Source of the DNA: CALGLS01 sp965222105
Lineage (GTDB): Bacteria > Bacteroidota > Bacteroidia > Chitinophagales > Saprospiraceae
Assembly (NCBI GenBank): GCA_965222105.1
Contig: CBDCTQ010000062.1
Coordinates: forward strand, 186,001-250,000
Direction of reading: 5' to 3'
Length of the DNA: 64,000 bases
The notes under the pieces are model-generated. The model made no database searches. It saw only the letters and a list, made by a program, of their open reading frames with translations, and was not told where the DNA came from. This document shows positions 52,801-60,689 of the stretch, piece after piece. The first letter of the stretch is position 1, and each line of letters opens with the position of its first letter. A program made the translations under genes and the position numbers.

Positions 52801-53066
52801 ATCTCGGCGGGTTTGTTGACGTAGGGGATCGCCCGTTTGAGCGGAATATCGCAGCCAGCTGCAACGGTGGCTGCCCCTACTCCAAAGCCGAGGTATTTGA
52901 GAAAATCGCGTCGGCTGGTAGCCAGGTCGAGCGATTTTTCTTCCGTAAGTGATTGAGCCAGTGGGAGTTCGAAAAACTCTTGTTTGCCGGATTCGAGCAG
53001 GTCGGCATCTCCGGTTTTGTCTTCGATCCCTGTCCAGACTTGTTTGTTTTTCTTCATCAAATTCAA
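49860..53066 (-). CDS. actB: ActB, iron-sulphur subunit of ACIII (molybdopterin-oxidoreductase-like)
   Basis: 1068 residues. A Tat-type segment TSRRDFLKYLGFGVGAATVAAGC (residues about 51-73) predicts export of the folded protein. The long N-terminal domain (about 90-750) is homologous to molybdopterin oxidoreductases but ACIII members do not bind the cofactor. The C-terminal ferredoxin-like domain (about 815-1010) carries cysteine clusters CVGCGACAVSC, CQHCDNAPCENVC, CVGTRYCANNC, CSFC and CQTAC for four Fe-S centres, including a 3Fe-4S type. It lies between the haem subunit ActA and membrane ActC. Confidence 0.94.
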   Translation of the reverse strand: MNLMKKNKQVWTGIEDKTGDADLLESGKQEFFELPLAQSLTEEKSLDLATSRRDFLKYLGFGVGAATVAAGCDIPLKRAIPYVNKPAEIVPGVANYYASSFVNGGDYCAILVKTREGRPIKIEGNPLSSITKGGTSARAQASVLSLYDTNRFTGCGKVVDANRIEPMSWGDLDKELMAKMNNGSQIRIITNTVMSPSTQHAFKAFTDKFPNARVVTYDPVSSAAMLDANEQSFGLRMIPSYEFDKADVIVGINADFLGTWISPVEYAAKYVQGRKVDVKNPKMSRHVQIESGMTLTGSNADNRILVRPSEQSAAVAALHNAITSKLGGGQVNTPKLNPKATAQITKLADQLVRAAGRSLVVCGNNNIGEQLLVNRINDLLGNYGKTIRFANASLQRQGSDQAIQSLIGEMENGQVDVVIVYGANPAFDLPNAEQFNNAFAKVGTKISFALLMDETTAACNYIAPDHHQLESWGDVQPKRGQYSLIQPTIYPLFDTRQAPESLLRWAGSPGLNTNAESPYYEYLKDFWRTYLFPQNNAFAGFQAFWDNALHDGVVELGASALAPLVCNVDANAAAAKLDDSPTTEIEVSFYESVSMGAGQYNNNPWLQELPDPVNRCTWGNNLSVPIEWKGGNDYDRFRNVGTENKNSVLDIVEMEVKGTRQSVGAVPQFGQMAGTVAIALGYGREVAGRSGQDMGKAIGKNVYPWLSFDKNGYTRYFATGVEVSNIIGKGELASVQYHSTMGVTSKELPGENVDEKILAYQGSLVDRSIVFHANVKDVKEFTHDLEEKRAHAHHLNEKTLYPFDQYSEELYSQGHHWGMYIDLNACVGCGACAVSCMAENNIPVVGRHEVYRHHEMFWMQIDRYYYGDVESPNTIYQPRMCQHCDNAPCENVCPVAATNHSSEGLNQMAYNRCVGTRYCANNCPYKVRRFNWLDYTTADLFPGNQPLVNGEDVPFGADNLTRMVLNPDVTVRSRGVIEKCSFCVQRIQTGKLTAKKERRTLRDADVKTACQTACPTGAIVFGDQNNKDGELHENMQSPLVYRMLEEVNLQSSVYYSAKIDNRDDNLDA

Positions 53067-53082
53067 AATTCAAGCGTTGGAT

Positions 53083-54507
53083 TTAGTAGTGGCATTTCTG
53101 GCATTCCAGGCCACCGATGTCTTCCACAGTAACGGCTTTGCGTTCGCCGTCTTTGAGTTGGGTGTGGTATGTTTCGTAAGACTTATAGTAGTCGTTATCG
53201 GCAAACTGTACAGCGGTTTCGCGATGGCAGTTGACGCACCAGCCCATCGAGAGAGGAGCATCCTGCGCCAGCACCTCCATTTCCTCTACCGGGCCGTGGC
53301 ATTGCTGGCATTCCAGTTTGCCGACCGCCACGTGTTGGGCGTGGTTGAAGTATACGTGATCGGGCAGGTTGTGAATGCGTACCCATTCGATGGCTCCCTG
53401 CACCTTGTCCTTGTGCTCGTTGGTCAGCGATGCTTTGATGGCTTCCCACTGTTCGTTGGCGGCTGTTTCGGCCTTTTTGGGAAGGAGGGCGGCGCTGTAT
53501 TTTTCCTCGTTGTCCTTTTTGAAATTTTCGAGTATCCAGGTTTTGTAGATTTCGGCGATGTCTTCCTCTTTCATCGACTCGTAATTTTCGATGTATTTGT
53601 CCGTGGAAGGGTTGTAGCCGATGGCGGCAAATATTTTGGTGAGTTCTGCCGTGCCGTACTGGGAGCCTTTTTCGATGGCTTTGTGGCAGTTCATACAGGT
53701 GTTGACCGAGGGAATAACGGCGTGTTTGCTCCGGCGGGCTCCGTCGTGGCAGTACTGACAATCTATCTTTTGGAGACCGGCGTGAGTGGCATGCGAAAAT
53801 TTGATCGGCTGATCGGGCGCGTACCCCTGTTGGCGACCGAGATTGATGGCATTGTTGATGGTAATAAAACCACCCAACACGACCAGTCCGAATATGACAA
53901 AACTAACAACGCTCTTACTGGTCAGTATGTCCATCATGCTCTTGCGGGGGCCGGGCGATTCTCCTGCCTTGACAGCGGCCATATGGTTGAGGTTGGAGAT
54001 GATGCGGGCCAACACAAGGGCCAGGATGCCGAGTATGAGGGCCAGTACTATATATAATAAGGTATTGTTGGACTTGGTGGGAGCTTGAGAGGCGATGTCT
54101 CCTCCTATGCCATTCGTTTTCGGAGGATAGCTCCCTTCAGCAACGGCTTTGATGTACTCAAGTAAAGATGCGATGTCCTCATCGGTCAGATTGGGGTTCG
54201 GCGTCATGATCGAATTGTTCCAATCGGCGAAGAGTTTAGTGGCGTAACTGTCACCGGAGGCGATGACCGCCTGGGAATTGCGGATCCATTCATTGAGGAG
54301 GTCTTCCCGACCGGCCCAACGTTCGTCAAAACCAGCTAGTGCGGGGCCGGTGAGGTCATCCGTCATGTTCTTGTTGTGACAAGAAGCGCAGTTGGCTTTG
54401 AAGAGTGATTTGCCTTTGTCGAGGTCGGGTTGAGCGGAAAGAGAGAGAGTAAAGAGAGAAAGCGCAAAACAGGCCAGGAGCCTGAACATCAATGTTTTAT
54501 GCACCAT
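53083..54507 (-). CDS. actA: ActA, multi-haem cytochrome c subunit of ACIII
   Basis: 474 residues from MVHKTLMFRLLACFALSLF (54507), a signal peptide; the frame is open to an ATG at 54531. Six CxxCH motifs are visible: CASCH in an N-terminal mono-haem domain, then, after a membrane helix (LLYIVLALILGILALVLARI) and a second one (VVSFVIFGLVVLGGFITI), CQYCH, CMNCH, CQQCH, CVNCH and a C-terminal CQKCH. ACIII ActA is the penta-haem subunit; the extra mono-haem domain fused at the N-terminus is common in Bacteroidota. First gene of the operon, with a promoter at 54580-54610. Confidence 0.93.
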   Translation of the reverse strand: MVHKTLMFRLLACFALSLFTLSLSAQPDLDKGKSLFKANCASCHNKNMTDDLTGPALAGFDERWAGREDLLNEWIRNSQAVIASGDSYATKLFADWNNSIMTPNPNLTDEDIASLLEYIKAVAEGSYPPKTNGIGGDIASQAPTKSNNTLLYIVLALILGILALVLARIISNLNHMAAVKAGESPGPRKSMMDILTSKSVVSFVIFGLVVLGGFITINNAINLGRQQGYAPDQPIKFSHATHAGLQKIDCQYCHDGARRSKHAVIPSVNTCMNCHKAIEKGSQYGTAELTKIFAAIGYNPSTDKYIENYESMKEEDIAEIYKTWILENFKKDNEEKYSAALLPKKAETAANEQWEAIKASLTNEHKDKVQGAIEWVRIHNLPDHVYFNHAQHVAVGKLECQQCHGPVEEMEVLAQDAPLSMGWCVNCHRETAVQFADNDYYKSYETYHTQLKDGERKAVTVEDIGGLECQKCHY

Positions 54508-54579
54508 TTTTAGTTGATTTGGATGGACCACAGGTTTATTCCTTAAGGAAATGTTAAAATTGTCACTGTTTTGTCAGCG

Positions 54580-54610
54580 CAAAAATACAATTCGGTGTCA
54601 TTTATACCAA
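54580..54610 (-). promoter_or_regulatory. Bacteroidota promoter of the act-cta operon
   Basis: Minus strand: TTGG (54610-54607), about 20-bp spacer, TATTTTTG (54587-54580), fitting TTTG-N19/20-TAnnTTTG. It would start transcription near 54573, about 65 bp before the actA ATG at 54507. The rest of the 54508-54926 region holds no gene. Confidence 0.5.
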
Positions 54611-54926
54611 TATTAATAGGTGGTTTTGGCTATTTAGACTTCATCTAAATAAAGTAGACACCGCGGTTATTTTTGCGGGTGCAAGTTTAAGACAATTTTG
54701 TGGGATGGAGCCTGATTTTTTGGAAGAGTTATCCACATTTTGATGTGAGCAGTTAGCGGGCTGCATAACGGGGTCATCCCGAAGCGAGTTGGGGCAAGGC
54801 TTTCGGCGCCCCGGTTATTTTAAATAATTGCTTAATGGTTTAAACGTTACTAAGCATAGATACAAGCTGGTCATTTCCGGGCCATCGGTCCGGTATCTAA
54901 AAATTAACAGTCCCAATCAAAAAACC

Positions 54927-57900
54927 TCAATTCCGCGCCGCCTGAGCACGGGTTACAAACATGGTAGCCGTGCCGGCGTTAACGGTTTGAATCTCATAAG
55001 TTTCGCCATCGTCCATTTTCCGGATCAGGTCTTTCTTTTTGAGGCCGGCCAACTCGTTCATAAATTTTTCATTGTTGGAGGTGACGCTGAGGATGCCTTG
55101 TTTGAAACCAAAGAAATAATACTGCTCACTGGGGGAGGTGATGTGGATGTAGAGCCGGTCGTCGCCCTTGGTAGGCATTTTGAATTCGACGTAGCATTGG
55201 AAGTAGCGGTTGAGTATGTTGCCATTGATGCTGCATAGGCCAACATCGTCCTGGGCCGAGACGAACGACTGGTATTCGGGGTTCCATTTCATCGGCAGAT
55301 CGCTAAACAGAAAGCTGAACTTGTCGTATTTATTGGGCAGATTCAGGCCGGTGTTGAGCATCCGGCTTTTGGCATTGAAAAAGTCTTTCCCGGCAGGGAC
55401 AAATTCCGACAATGCTTTTACATAGTATTCCGAATCTTTCAGATAGTCGATGGGCAAGGCATCGAAGCTGCTCGACTTGAGGTCGTCGGCTACTATTTTG
55501 AGCAATTTGTCGGGCAGAATGATCTCAATACCCGCCATAATGCGGAACAGAATATCGGAAGGCACGGCTTCTTCACCAAAGATGCCCGTAGCTTCTCCAC
55601 CGGCCGTAATGCTGGCATAGGTCAGGCCGGTACCCATGTTGAATTTGCCTTCGGCTTTATATTTGCCGGTGCGATTGGAGAAGTTGAGCTTGTTTCCGTA
55701 AGGTACATCCGATGCGATTTTTAGGGAATCACCGAAATTGAACTGGTCGTTTTTCTCATCGAATTTAAACAAGCCCCTGGCTTCCAGTATCGGCCGGTCT
55801 TTGCTGTATTGCAGCGGCATGAAAATGCGTGGATAGATATCTGCCGATTGCCGGGAGATGTACAACCCCGTGTACAGTCTGTTGCCTTTTTCATTTTTGG
55901 GCACGTCGTATTTGATGGCGAGATCGTTTTTGTCGCCAATAAACGAAACCGAAAACCATTCGGGCGAGGTGAGTTTGGCCGATTCCAGTTTGGCAAACCC
56001 ATCGAACTGCAAGGTGGGAGAATCGGCGCTGAGGCTGATCTTGCCTTTGTACAACGTCTTGTGGTCGATGTAAAACTGGTCGGAATCTTTGACCTCTCCG
56101 GTAGCGCGGGTCACCGATTTTTTCTCACTGCGCTTGCCCTTGCCCACGCGGGTACCTATGATGTCGGCAAATTCGATTTCCTGAATTTTATCGCCGATAT
56201 TGTATTCGTAATAGCCGGATGCACGGTATTCTTTTTTGCCCAGTATATTGACCGTAGCCCGGTTCATGACGTGGTATTTGGTCACGGTATCGGCCACGAT
56301 CCTGGCATTTTCAATGGTGCCCATTTTGCCGCCAGGCTCAATAGTGATATTGCCGTCGCTGATGTAGACGTAGGCATCGGAGGTTTGCACATAAGGCACT
56401 TCGCCGATGATCAACTGATTGGTCCGCAGATTGTAAGAGGCGCTTTTCCCATCAAAATTCAGCGAGTCCTGATTGTTGTGGGTGGAGGTAAAACGCCCAT
56501 CCAAATTATCTTCATTTTTAAAGGTGACAACTTCTTCTTTCATATCCCAGACGAAATCGGAGAAAGTCGTTTCGTAATTATTATAAGGCATCTTGACGAT
56601 GTTGCTGTCCTGATTGGCCTGGATGTGGCCGATGTCGCGGTCGAAATCCAAGTTAGCATTGATGCCGTTGGTTTCAAAAGCGAGGCCGGCCAGGTCGTGG
56701 GTTTTAATTTTCAGATTGGCCGTATCCGACACCACTGAATAGGGCCCGAACGACATAAGCTGGGAAGACAAGCTGCCTTTGTCCCAATCGAACAACCCCC
56801 GGCCTTTCAATCCCCCTGGCGTCAGGATCATCAACCCGGTGAGCGTATACACATCGCGATCGAAGAGTTCAAATGGTTTTTCTTCCGAACGGATGTACAT
56901 ACTGTCCTGATAGGGCCGCCAGTCGAACGACACATCGTAACCACGGGTATGAGGGGTGCGCAGGTCGGAGGTGCGGTCTTCCTTCAGGGCAAATAAATCC
57001 GCAGTGCCCGTGAGCTGGCGCGGTTTGAAGATAATATCTTCCGAGTCGAGGGAGGCACTCAGATAGGTGATATTTCCTTTCCCGAGCAAGCCGGCATTAC
57101 TCAGGTCGACCTCCCCTTTGTACAATCCCTTTTCCAGATAACAGGTATATCCTTCCGGAGGCGTTTGGTTAACAAATCCCAGGGAGGCGTCTTCTTCCCG
57201 AAGCAATAAGGTTTCCCGAAAAGGGGGAAAAATATCGGCCGTGATCATTTCTCCTTTGAAATGTATATCGCTTTCGGTATAATCGTCGAGGCTGTTGAAG
57301 GTGAATTTGTCGAGTTGGAAATAAAAGGAATCGCGTGAATACACACCATCCATCGTCTCCTGGTAATCGTAGTAAACATAAGCCGGGCCCTTGGTGTTGA
57401 TCGAGGGAAACATGGGAATTTCTTCCTTGCCCGACATATTGGAGGGGGCGTCGATCAGCAGAATGCCATTGGTGTGTTCGATGCGGGAGGAGATGGAATA
57501 AGCCACGGGGTTGCCATCCTCATCTTTATCTATTTCGGAAGGCACAAAAAGGTCGAAATAGCGGATCGAGTCCATGGCCAGATGGTTTTTATTGTACACA
57601 AATGAAAAATCTTTACCCTCCAGGGTAGAGTAGCCCGCAAATACCCGACCGTCGAAGTCGATGTTCCGCTCTTTTTTAACAACGATCTTACTTTTGAAGG
57701 GCTTGACGGCCACCTTTTGCATTTCGCTGAACTCGATGTGGTTGACGGCATTGGTTTCCAGCGACTTGTCCGACATCAACATCACGGCGTTGGTGCTGTC
57801 GGTCTTGGAGGTGAGTTTGAGCTGATCGAAATCCACCTGTTTGGCGAAAGCCCCTACGTAATGGTAAACCTTATTTTTGACTTCGACGATCTCCTCCTCA

Positions 57901-59426
57901 CTGTCGTAATTGATGAAACCCTGTGCCACCAGATCGTACAACAAACTCTGGATAGAAGTAATATCGTATTTGGGGTTGAGCCGCTTGGCCAGGCGGCTGG
58001 CGGAGATAAAGTCCGTACCTTCTTCTTCTGCAAACGATTTGATGATGGAAATGGGGTTGGTGGACGCCAGATTCTGGAGGCGCCGGAAGTCCTGTTCCTG
58101 AAAATATTTGAGCGACTCGAACTCCACGATCTTATTGGCCTTGGAAAAGCTAACACTGGTTTTACCAAAGAGGACAGAGTCTTTTTCCATCAGCCAATCG
58201 ATGTTGTCGACGTTCATGTTCAACTGATGGTAGGAGCTGAAAAAGGGATTGCGGTCGCTGCCCCGCTTACCACGGAAAAGGCTGAGTTCGCGGTCGGGGA
58301 TGTCGTAGCGCACATTGACGGAAGGGTGATACAGGCTGTCGGCATCAATGTACATCACCGCTTCGACTTTTTCGCCCGACAATTGCTCCCCTTTTCGTAT
58401 GACGAATAACAATGATTCTCCGCGAAAGTTGGGTTTTCCATCGTTTCCTTTGATGGCGATCCGGGCTTTATTGGTTTTGGAACCGAATCCGTACACGGTA
58501 GTCCCATGAAGCCGGAAGCCGCCTCTATAACTAGTGTTGCCCCCTAGTTCGGGGATTTCGAGCATGTCTTTATACGATTCAAAACGGGGATACGACCCGC
58601 CGGAGGCATCCTGCCCGGAAATGATCTTGTCTTCAAAACGGCCGCTGATCTTCCTGTTGGGGAAAAATTCGGGATAGGTGAGTTTGACATCGGAGGCCCT
58701 GTAAAGGCTTTTTTTGACATCGAGGCTGTAGGTGTCCAGCTCGCAGTAGATCTGGTCGGCCATGTCAAAGCGGTCCCAGTCCACCTTTCCGCCTACCCCC
58801 TCCCAGGTCATTTCTACAGGGAAGAATATTCCCTGTGTATTTTGGATGGTGATGGTATCGTCTTTCCGATAACCGATCAGGTCGAGCTGATCGTATTTCA
58901 GGGCGGGTTTTTTGTCCTGAACCAAAAAATCGTATTGATCGGCGATGGCAAACCACGACACCCCTCCTTTGGAATGGCGTAGGGTGTTTTTTTCAAAAAA
59001 ATCGATGGAAAATCTCAGATAGTCGTCAAAAGGTTTGAGTTTTCGGCCTTCTATATTGACCAGCAATTCGTCAAGTACCTTATGCCAGTTTTGAAAACGG
59101 TCGGGGCCATCCTCACTGTTTTTGACCATCATCAGGGCGGTGAGGTAGTTGCTGAAATGGGGACTGGCTTTCATTTTTTGCCCCAGCATCAGGTTGGAGG
59201 TGGCGACGATCTGGTCGAATTCCTCATCGGTAAATACCCCGCTGCTGAAGTATTTTTTGTATTCGCCAAAAAGTTTTTCCATGACCTGCCTTTTCGACGA
59301 GGTCATAAACGTTTCCAGTTGTTTGACATAGAGGTCGCGGCTGGTGGACAGGGTGTCCAGTTTTTGTGCCTCTGCCGGGGAAATGTAAAAGAGGATGGTG
59401 AGTAGAAATGTAATGGTTCTTGTCAT
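54927..59426 (-). CDS. Very large secreted protein of unknown function, conserved-looking
   Basis: 1499 residues with signal peptide MTRTITFLLTILFYISPAEAQ. There is no T9SS sorting domain and no membrane segment after the signal, so it is probably periplasmic. The protein is almost all beta-strand and has an HTH-like stretch around 450-520 (FISASRLAKRLNPKYDITSIQSLLYDLVAQGFINYD). Repeated segments of the type GKGNITYLSASLDSEDIIF, LKGRGLFDWDKGSLSSQLM and EARGLFKFDEKNDQFNFGD resemble the beta-jellyroll or taco-like strand repeats of lipid-transport proteins, but I recognise no family and give no function. It is intact over 4.5 kb, which argues against general sequence error. Confidence 0.75.
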   Translation of the reverse strand: MTRTITFLLTILFYISPAEAQKLDTLSTSRDLYVKQLETFMTSSKRQVMEKLFGEYKKYFSSGVFTDEEFDQIVATSNLMLGQKMKASPHFSNYLTALMMVKNSEDGPDRFQNWHKVLDELLVNIEGRKLKPFDDYLRFSIDFFEKNTLRHSKGGVSWFAIADQYDFLVQDKKPALKYDQLDLIGYRKDDTITIQNTQGIFFPVEMTWEGVGGKVDWDRFDMADQIYCELDTYSLDVKKSLYRASDVKLTYPEFFPNRKISGRFEDKIISGQDASGGSYPRFESYKDMLEIPELGGNTSYRGGFRLHGTTVYGFGSKTNKARIAIKGNDGKPNFRGESLLFVIRKGEQLSGEKVEAVMYIDADSLYHPSVNVRYDIPDRELSLFRGKRGSDRNPFFSSYHQLNMNVDNIDWLMEKDSVLFGKTSVSFSKANKIVEFESLKYFQEQDFRRLQNLASTNPISIIKSFAEEEGTDFISASRLAKRLNPKYDITSIQSLLYDLVAQGFINYDSEEEIVEVKNKVYHYVGAFAKQVDFDQLKLTSKTDSTNAVMLMSDKSLETNAVNHIEFSEMQKVAVKPFKSKIVVKKERNIDFDGRVFAGYSTLEGKDFSFVYNKNHLAMDSIRYFDLFVPSEIDKDEDGNPVAYSISSRIEHTNGILLIDAPSNMSGKEEIPMFPSINTKGPAYVYYDYQETMDGVYSRDSFYFQLDKFTFNSLDDYTESDIHFKGEMITADIFPPFRETLLLREEDASLGFVNQTPPEGYTCYLEKGLYKGEVDLSNAGLLGKGNITYLSASLDSEDIIFKPRQLTGTADLFALKEDRTSDLRTPHTRGYDVSFDWRPYQDSMYIRSEEKPFELFDRDVYTLTGLMILTPGGLKGRGLFDWDKGSLSSQLMSFGPYSVVSDTANLKIKTHDLAGLAFETNGINANLDFDRDIGHIQANQDSNIVKMPYNNYETTFSDFVWDMKEEVVTFKNEDNLDGRFTSTHNNQDSLNFDGKSASYNLRTNQLIIGEVPYVQTSDAYVYISDGNITIEPGGKMGTIENARIVADTVTKYHVMNRATVNILGKKEYRASGYYEYNIGDKIQEIEFADIIGTRVGKGKRSEKKSVTRATGEVKDSDQFYIDHKTLYKGKISLSADSPTLQFDGFAKLESAKLTSPEWFSVSFIGDKNDLAIKYDVPKNEKGNRLYTGLYISRQSADIYPRIFMPLQYSKDRPILEARGLFKFDEKNDQFNFGDSLKIASDVPYGNKLNFSNRTGKYKAEGKFNMGTGLTYASITAGGEATGIFGEEAVPSDILFRIMAGIEIILPDKLLKIVADDLKSSSFDALPIDYLKDSEYYVKALSEFVPAGKDFFNAKSRMLNTGLNLPNKYDKFSFLFSDLPMKWNPEYQSFVSAQDDVGLCSINGNILNRYFQCYVEFKMPTKGDDRLYIHITSPSEQYYFFGFKQGILSVTSNNEKFMNELAGLKKKDLIRKMDDGETYEIQTVNAGTATMFVTRAQAARN

Positions 59427-59519
59427 CGCCTGAAATCAATTTTCATTAGAGATTATGCGGATTTTTTTTGTATTGGAACCGGATAGAGATTTTTTTCCTA
59501 GCCGAGGAACACCCGCCCG

Positions 59520-59569
59520 CCTGCCGGCAAAGGCAGGGATCATTCGGGCCTGGCTGGCGCCAGACAGGC
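59520..59569. repeat. Two adjacent palindromes of the CCTGCC family
   Basis: CCTGCC...GGCAGG (59520-59537) and, 10 bp on, the near-perfect GCCTG-G-CTGGCGCCAG-A-CAGGC (59548-59569). Both lie in the 178-bp gap between the 1499-residue gene and prmA. Confidence 0.75.
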
Positions 59570-59604
59570 TCCATACAAAATTTTTCCTCATAATCTCTAG
59601 TATT

Positions 59605-60447
59605 TTAAGATGGTTGTTCTTTTATCATGCTGACACAAATCCAGCCATTTTTTTGCCGTTGCGCTGTTGGTTTAAAATGGTAGGAACCGGCGGCTTTTAC
59701 CACCGTTGCTTCATCGGATCGAAGGATGCCCGAAAGGAGCAAAGTTCCGCCTGTTTTCAACTGGTAATTTAACGCTGATAGCCCGTCTAAAATTACCTTT
59801 CTGTTGATATTCGCCAATATGACGTCAAATGGCGGATGATGGAGCGATTGAAGGGTGCCCTGCCGGGCGGTCACCCCTTGAAGATCGTTTTTAACCAGAT
59901 TTTCCAGGGTATTTTCGACGGCCTGCTCATCGATGTCAATGGCTACCACCTCTACTGCTCCCATTTTGGCCGCTAAAATAGCGAGAATCCCGGTGCCGCA
60001 CCCCAGATCGAGTACCGATGCGCCTTTCAATGGCAGGGATTCCATCTGCTCGATCATCATATAAGTCGTTTCGTGGTGGGCAGTGCCAAAAGCCATTTTG
60101 GGATGGATGATGATCTCGTGTGCAAAATGGGCTTGGGGCGGGTGGAAATCGGCGCGGATATGGCAAAAATCACCAACACTGACGGGCTGGAAGGAGGCTT
60201 CCCACAGGGCATTCCAGTTTTGCGGAGCAACTTCCTCCGTTGTCCACAGGAAAGGGAGTTGGCTTTGTAGTAGTTTCAATTCCATTTCCACGACAGTGGA
60301 GTCTGCACCCTGGGGCAGCCAGGCTTCCAGTACATCTTCTTTTTCTTCAAAAGCCTCGAAGGGCAATGCCGACAGAAGGGCAAGCAGTTGGTCTGCAAAT
60401 TCGGAAGAAGACTGAAAGACGAATTTATGGAAGTGGGCGGTGTTCAT
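59605..60447 (-). CDS. prmA: Ribosomal protein L11 methyltransferase
   Basis: 280 residues from the ATG at 60447 (MNTAHFHKF). The frame is open to 60732, but that extension encodes the CCTGCC palindromes and overlaps the next gene, so it is not used. A SAM-binding Rossmann fold is seen: VLDLGCGTGILAILAA (motif I, residues 145-160), VVAIDIDEQAVENTLENL, VILANINRKVI (motif IV, NI) and the PrmA-specific PKMAFGTAHHETT (about 116-128). PrmA methylates L11 on several lysines and the N-terminus. Confidence 0.93.
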   Translation of the reverse strand: MNTAHFHKFVFQSSSEFADQLLALLSALPFEAFEEKEDVLEAWLPQGADSTVVEMELKLLQSQLPFLWTTEEVAPQNWNALWEASFQPVSVGDFCHIRADFHPPQAHFAHEIIIHPKMAFGTAHHETTYMMIEQMESLPLKGASVLDLGCGTGILAILAAKMGAVEVVAIDIDEQAVENTLENLVKNDLQGVTARQGTLQSLHHPPFDVILANINRKVILDGLSALNYQLKTGGTLLLSGILRSDEATVVKAAGSYHFKPTAQRQKNGWICVSMIKEQPS

Positions 60448-60509
60448 GGAATGATGGGTTGGCAAAGTGGTGCTGGTCTTACCCGGTTTAGTAAAGCTCA
60501 AAAAACCAG

Positions 60510-60525
60510 CCTGCCGGCTGGCAGG
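60510..60525. repeat. Palindrome CCTGCC-GGCT-GGCAGG
   Basis: Perfect inverted repeat with 6-bp arms in the prmA leader region, same family as 42031 and 59520. Confidence 0.75.
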
Positions 60526-60609
60526 TAACTTCCTTTTTTTAATACCAATGACAACGGAATTTATTTTTCGAGCGAGCCTTAGGGTGAAATTCCATCGCGT
60601 GCCCTTAAT

Positions 60610-60635
60610 CCCTGCCATGCCGGCCGACAGGCGGG
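60610..60635. repeat. Imperfect palindrome of the CCTGCC family
   Basis: CCCTGCC ... GGCGGG arms around ATGCCGGCCGACA, 85 bp from the element at 60510, in the gap before prmA. Confidence 0.55.
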
Positions 60636-60689
60636 AAGGGAGATAAAGCCCGCTTTCACCCGATAATATTGATGAGCGAATAGTGTCAG

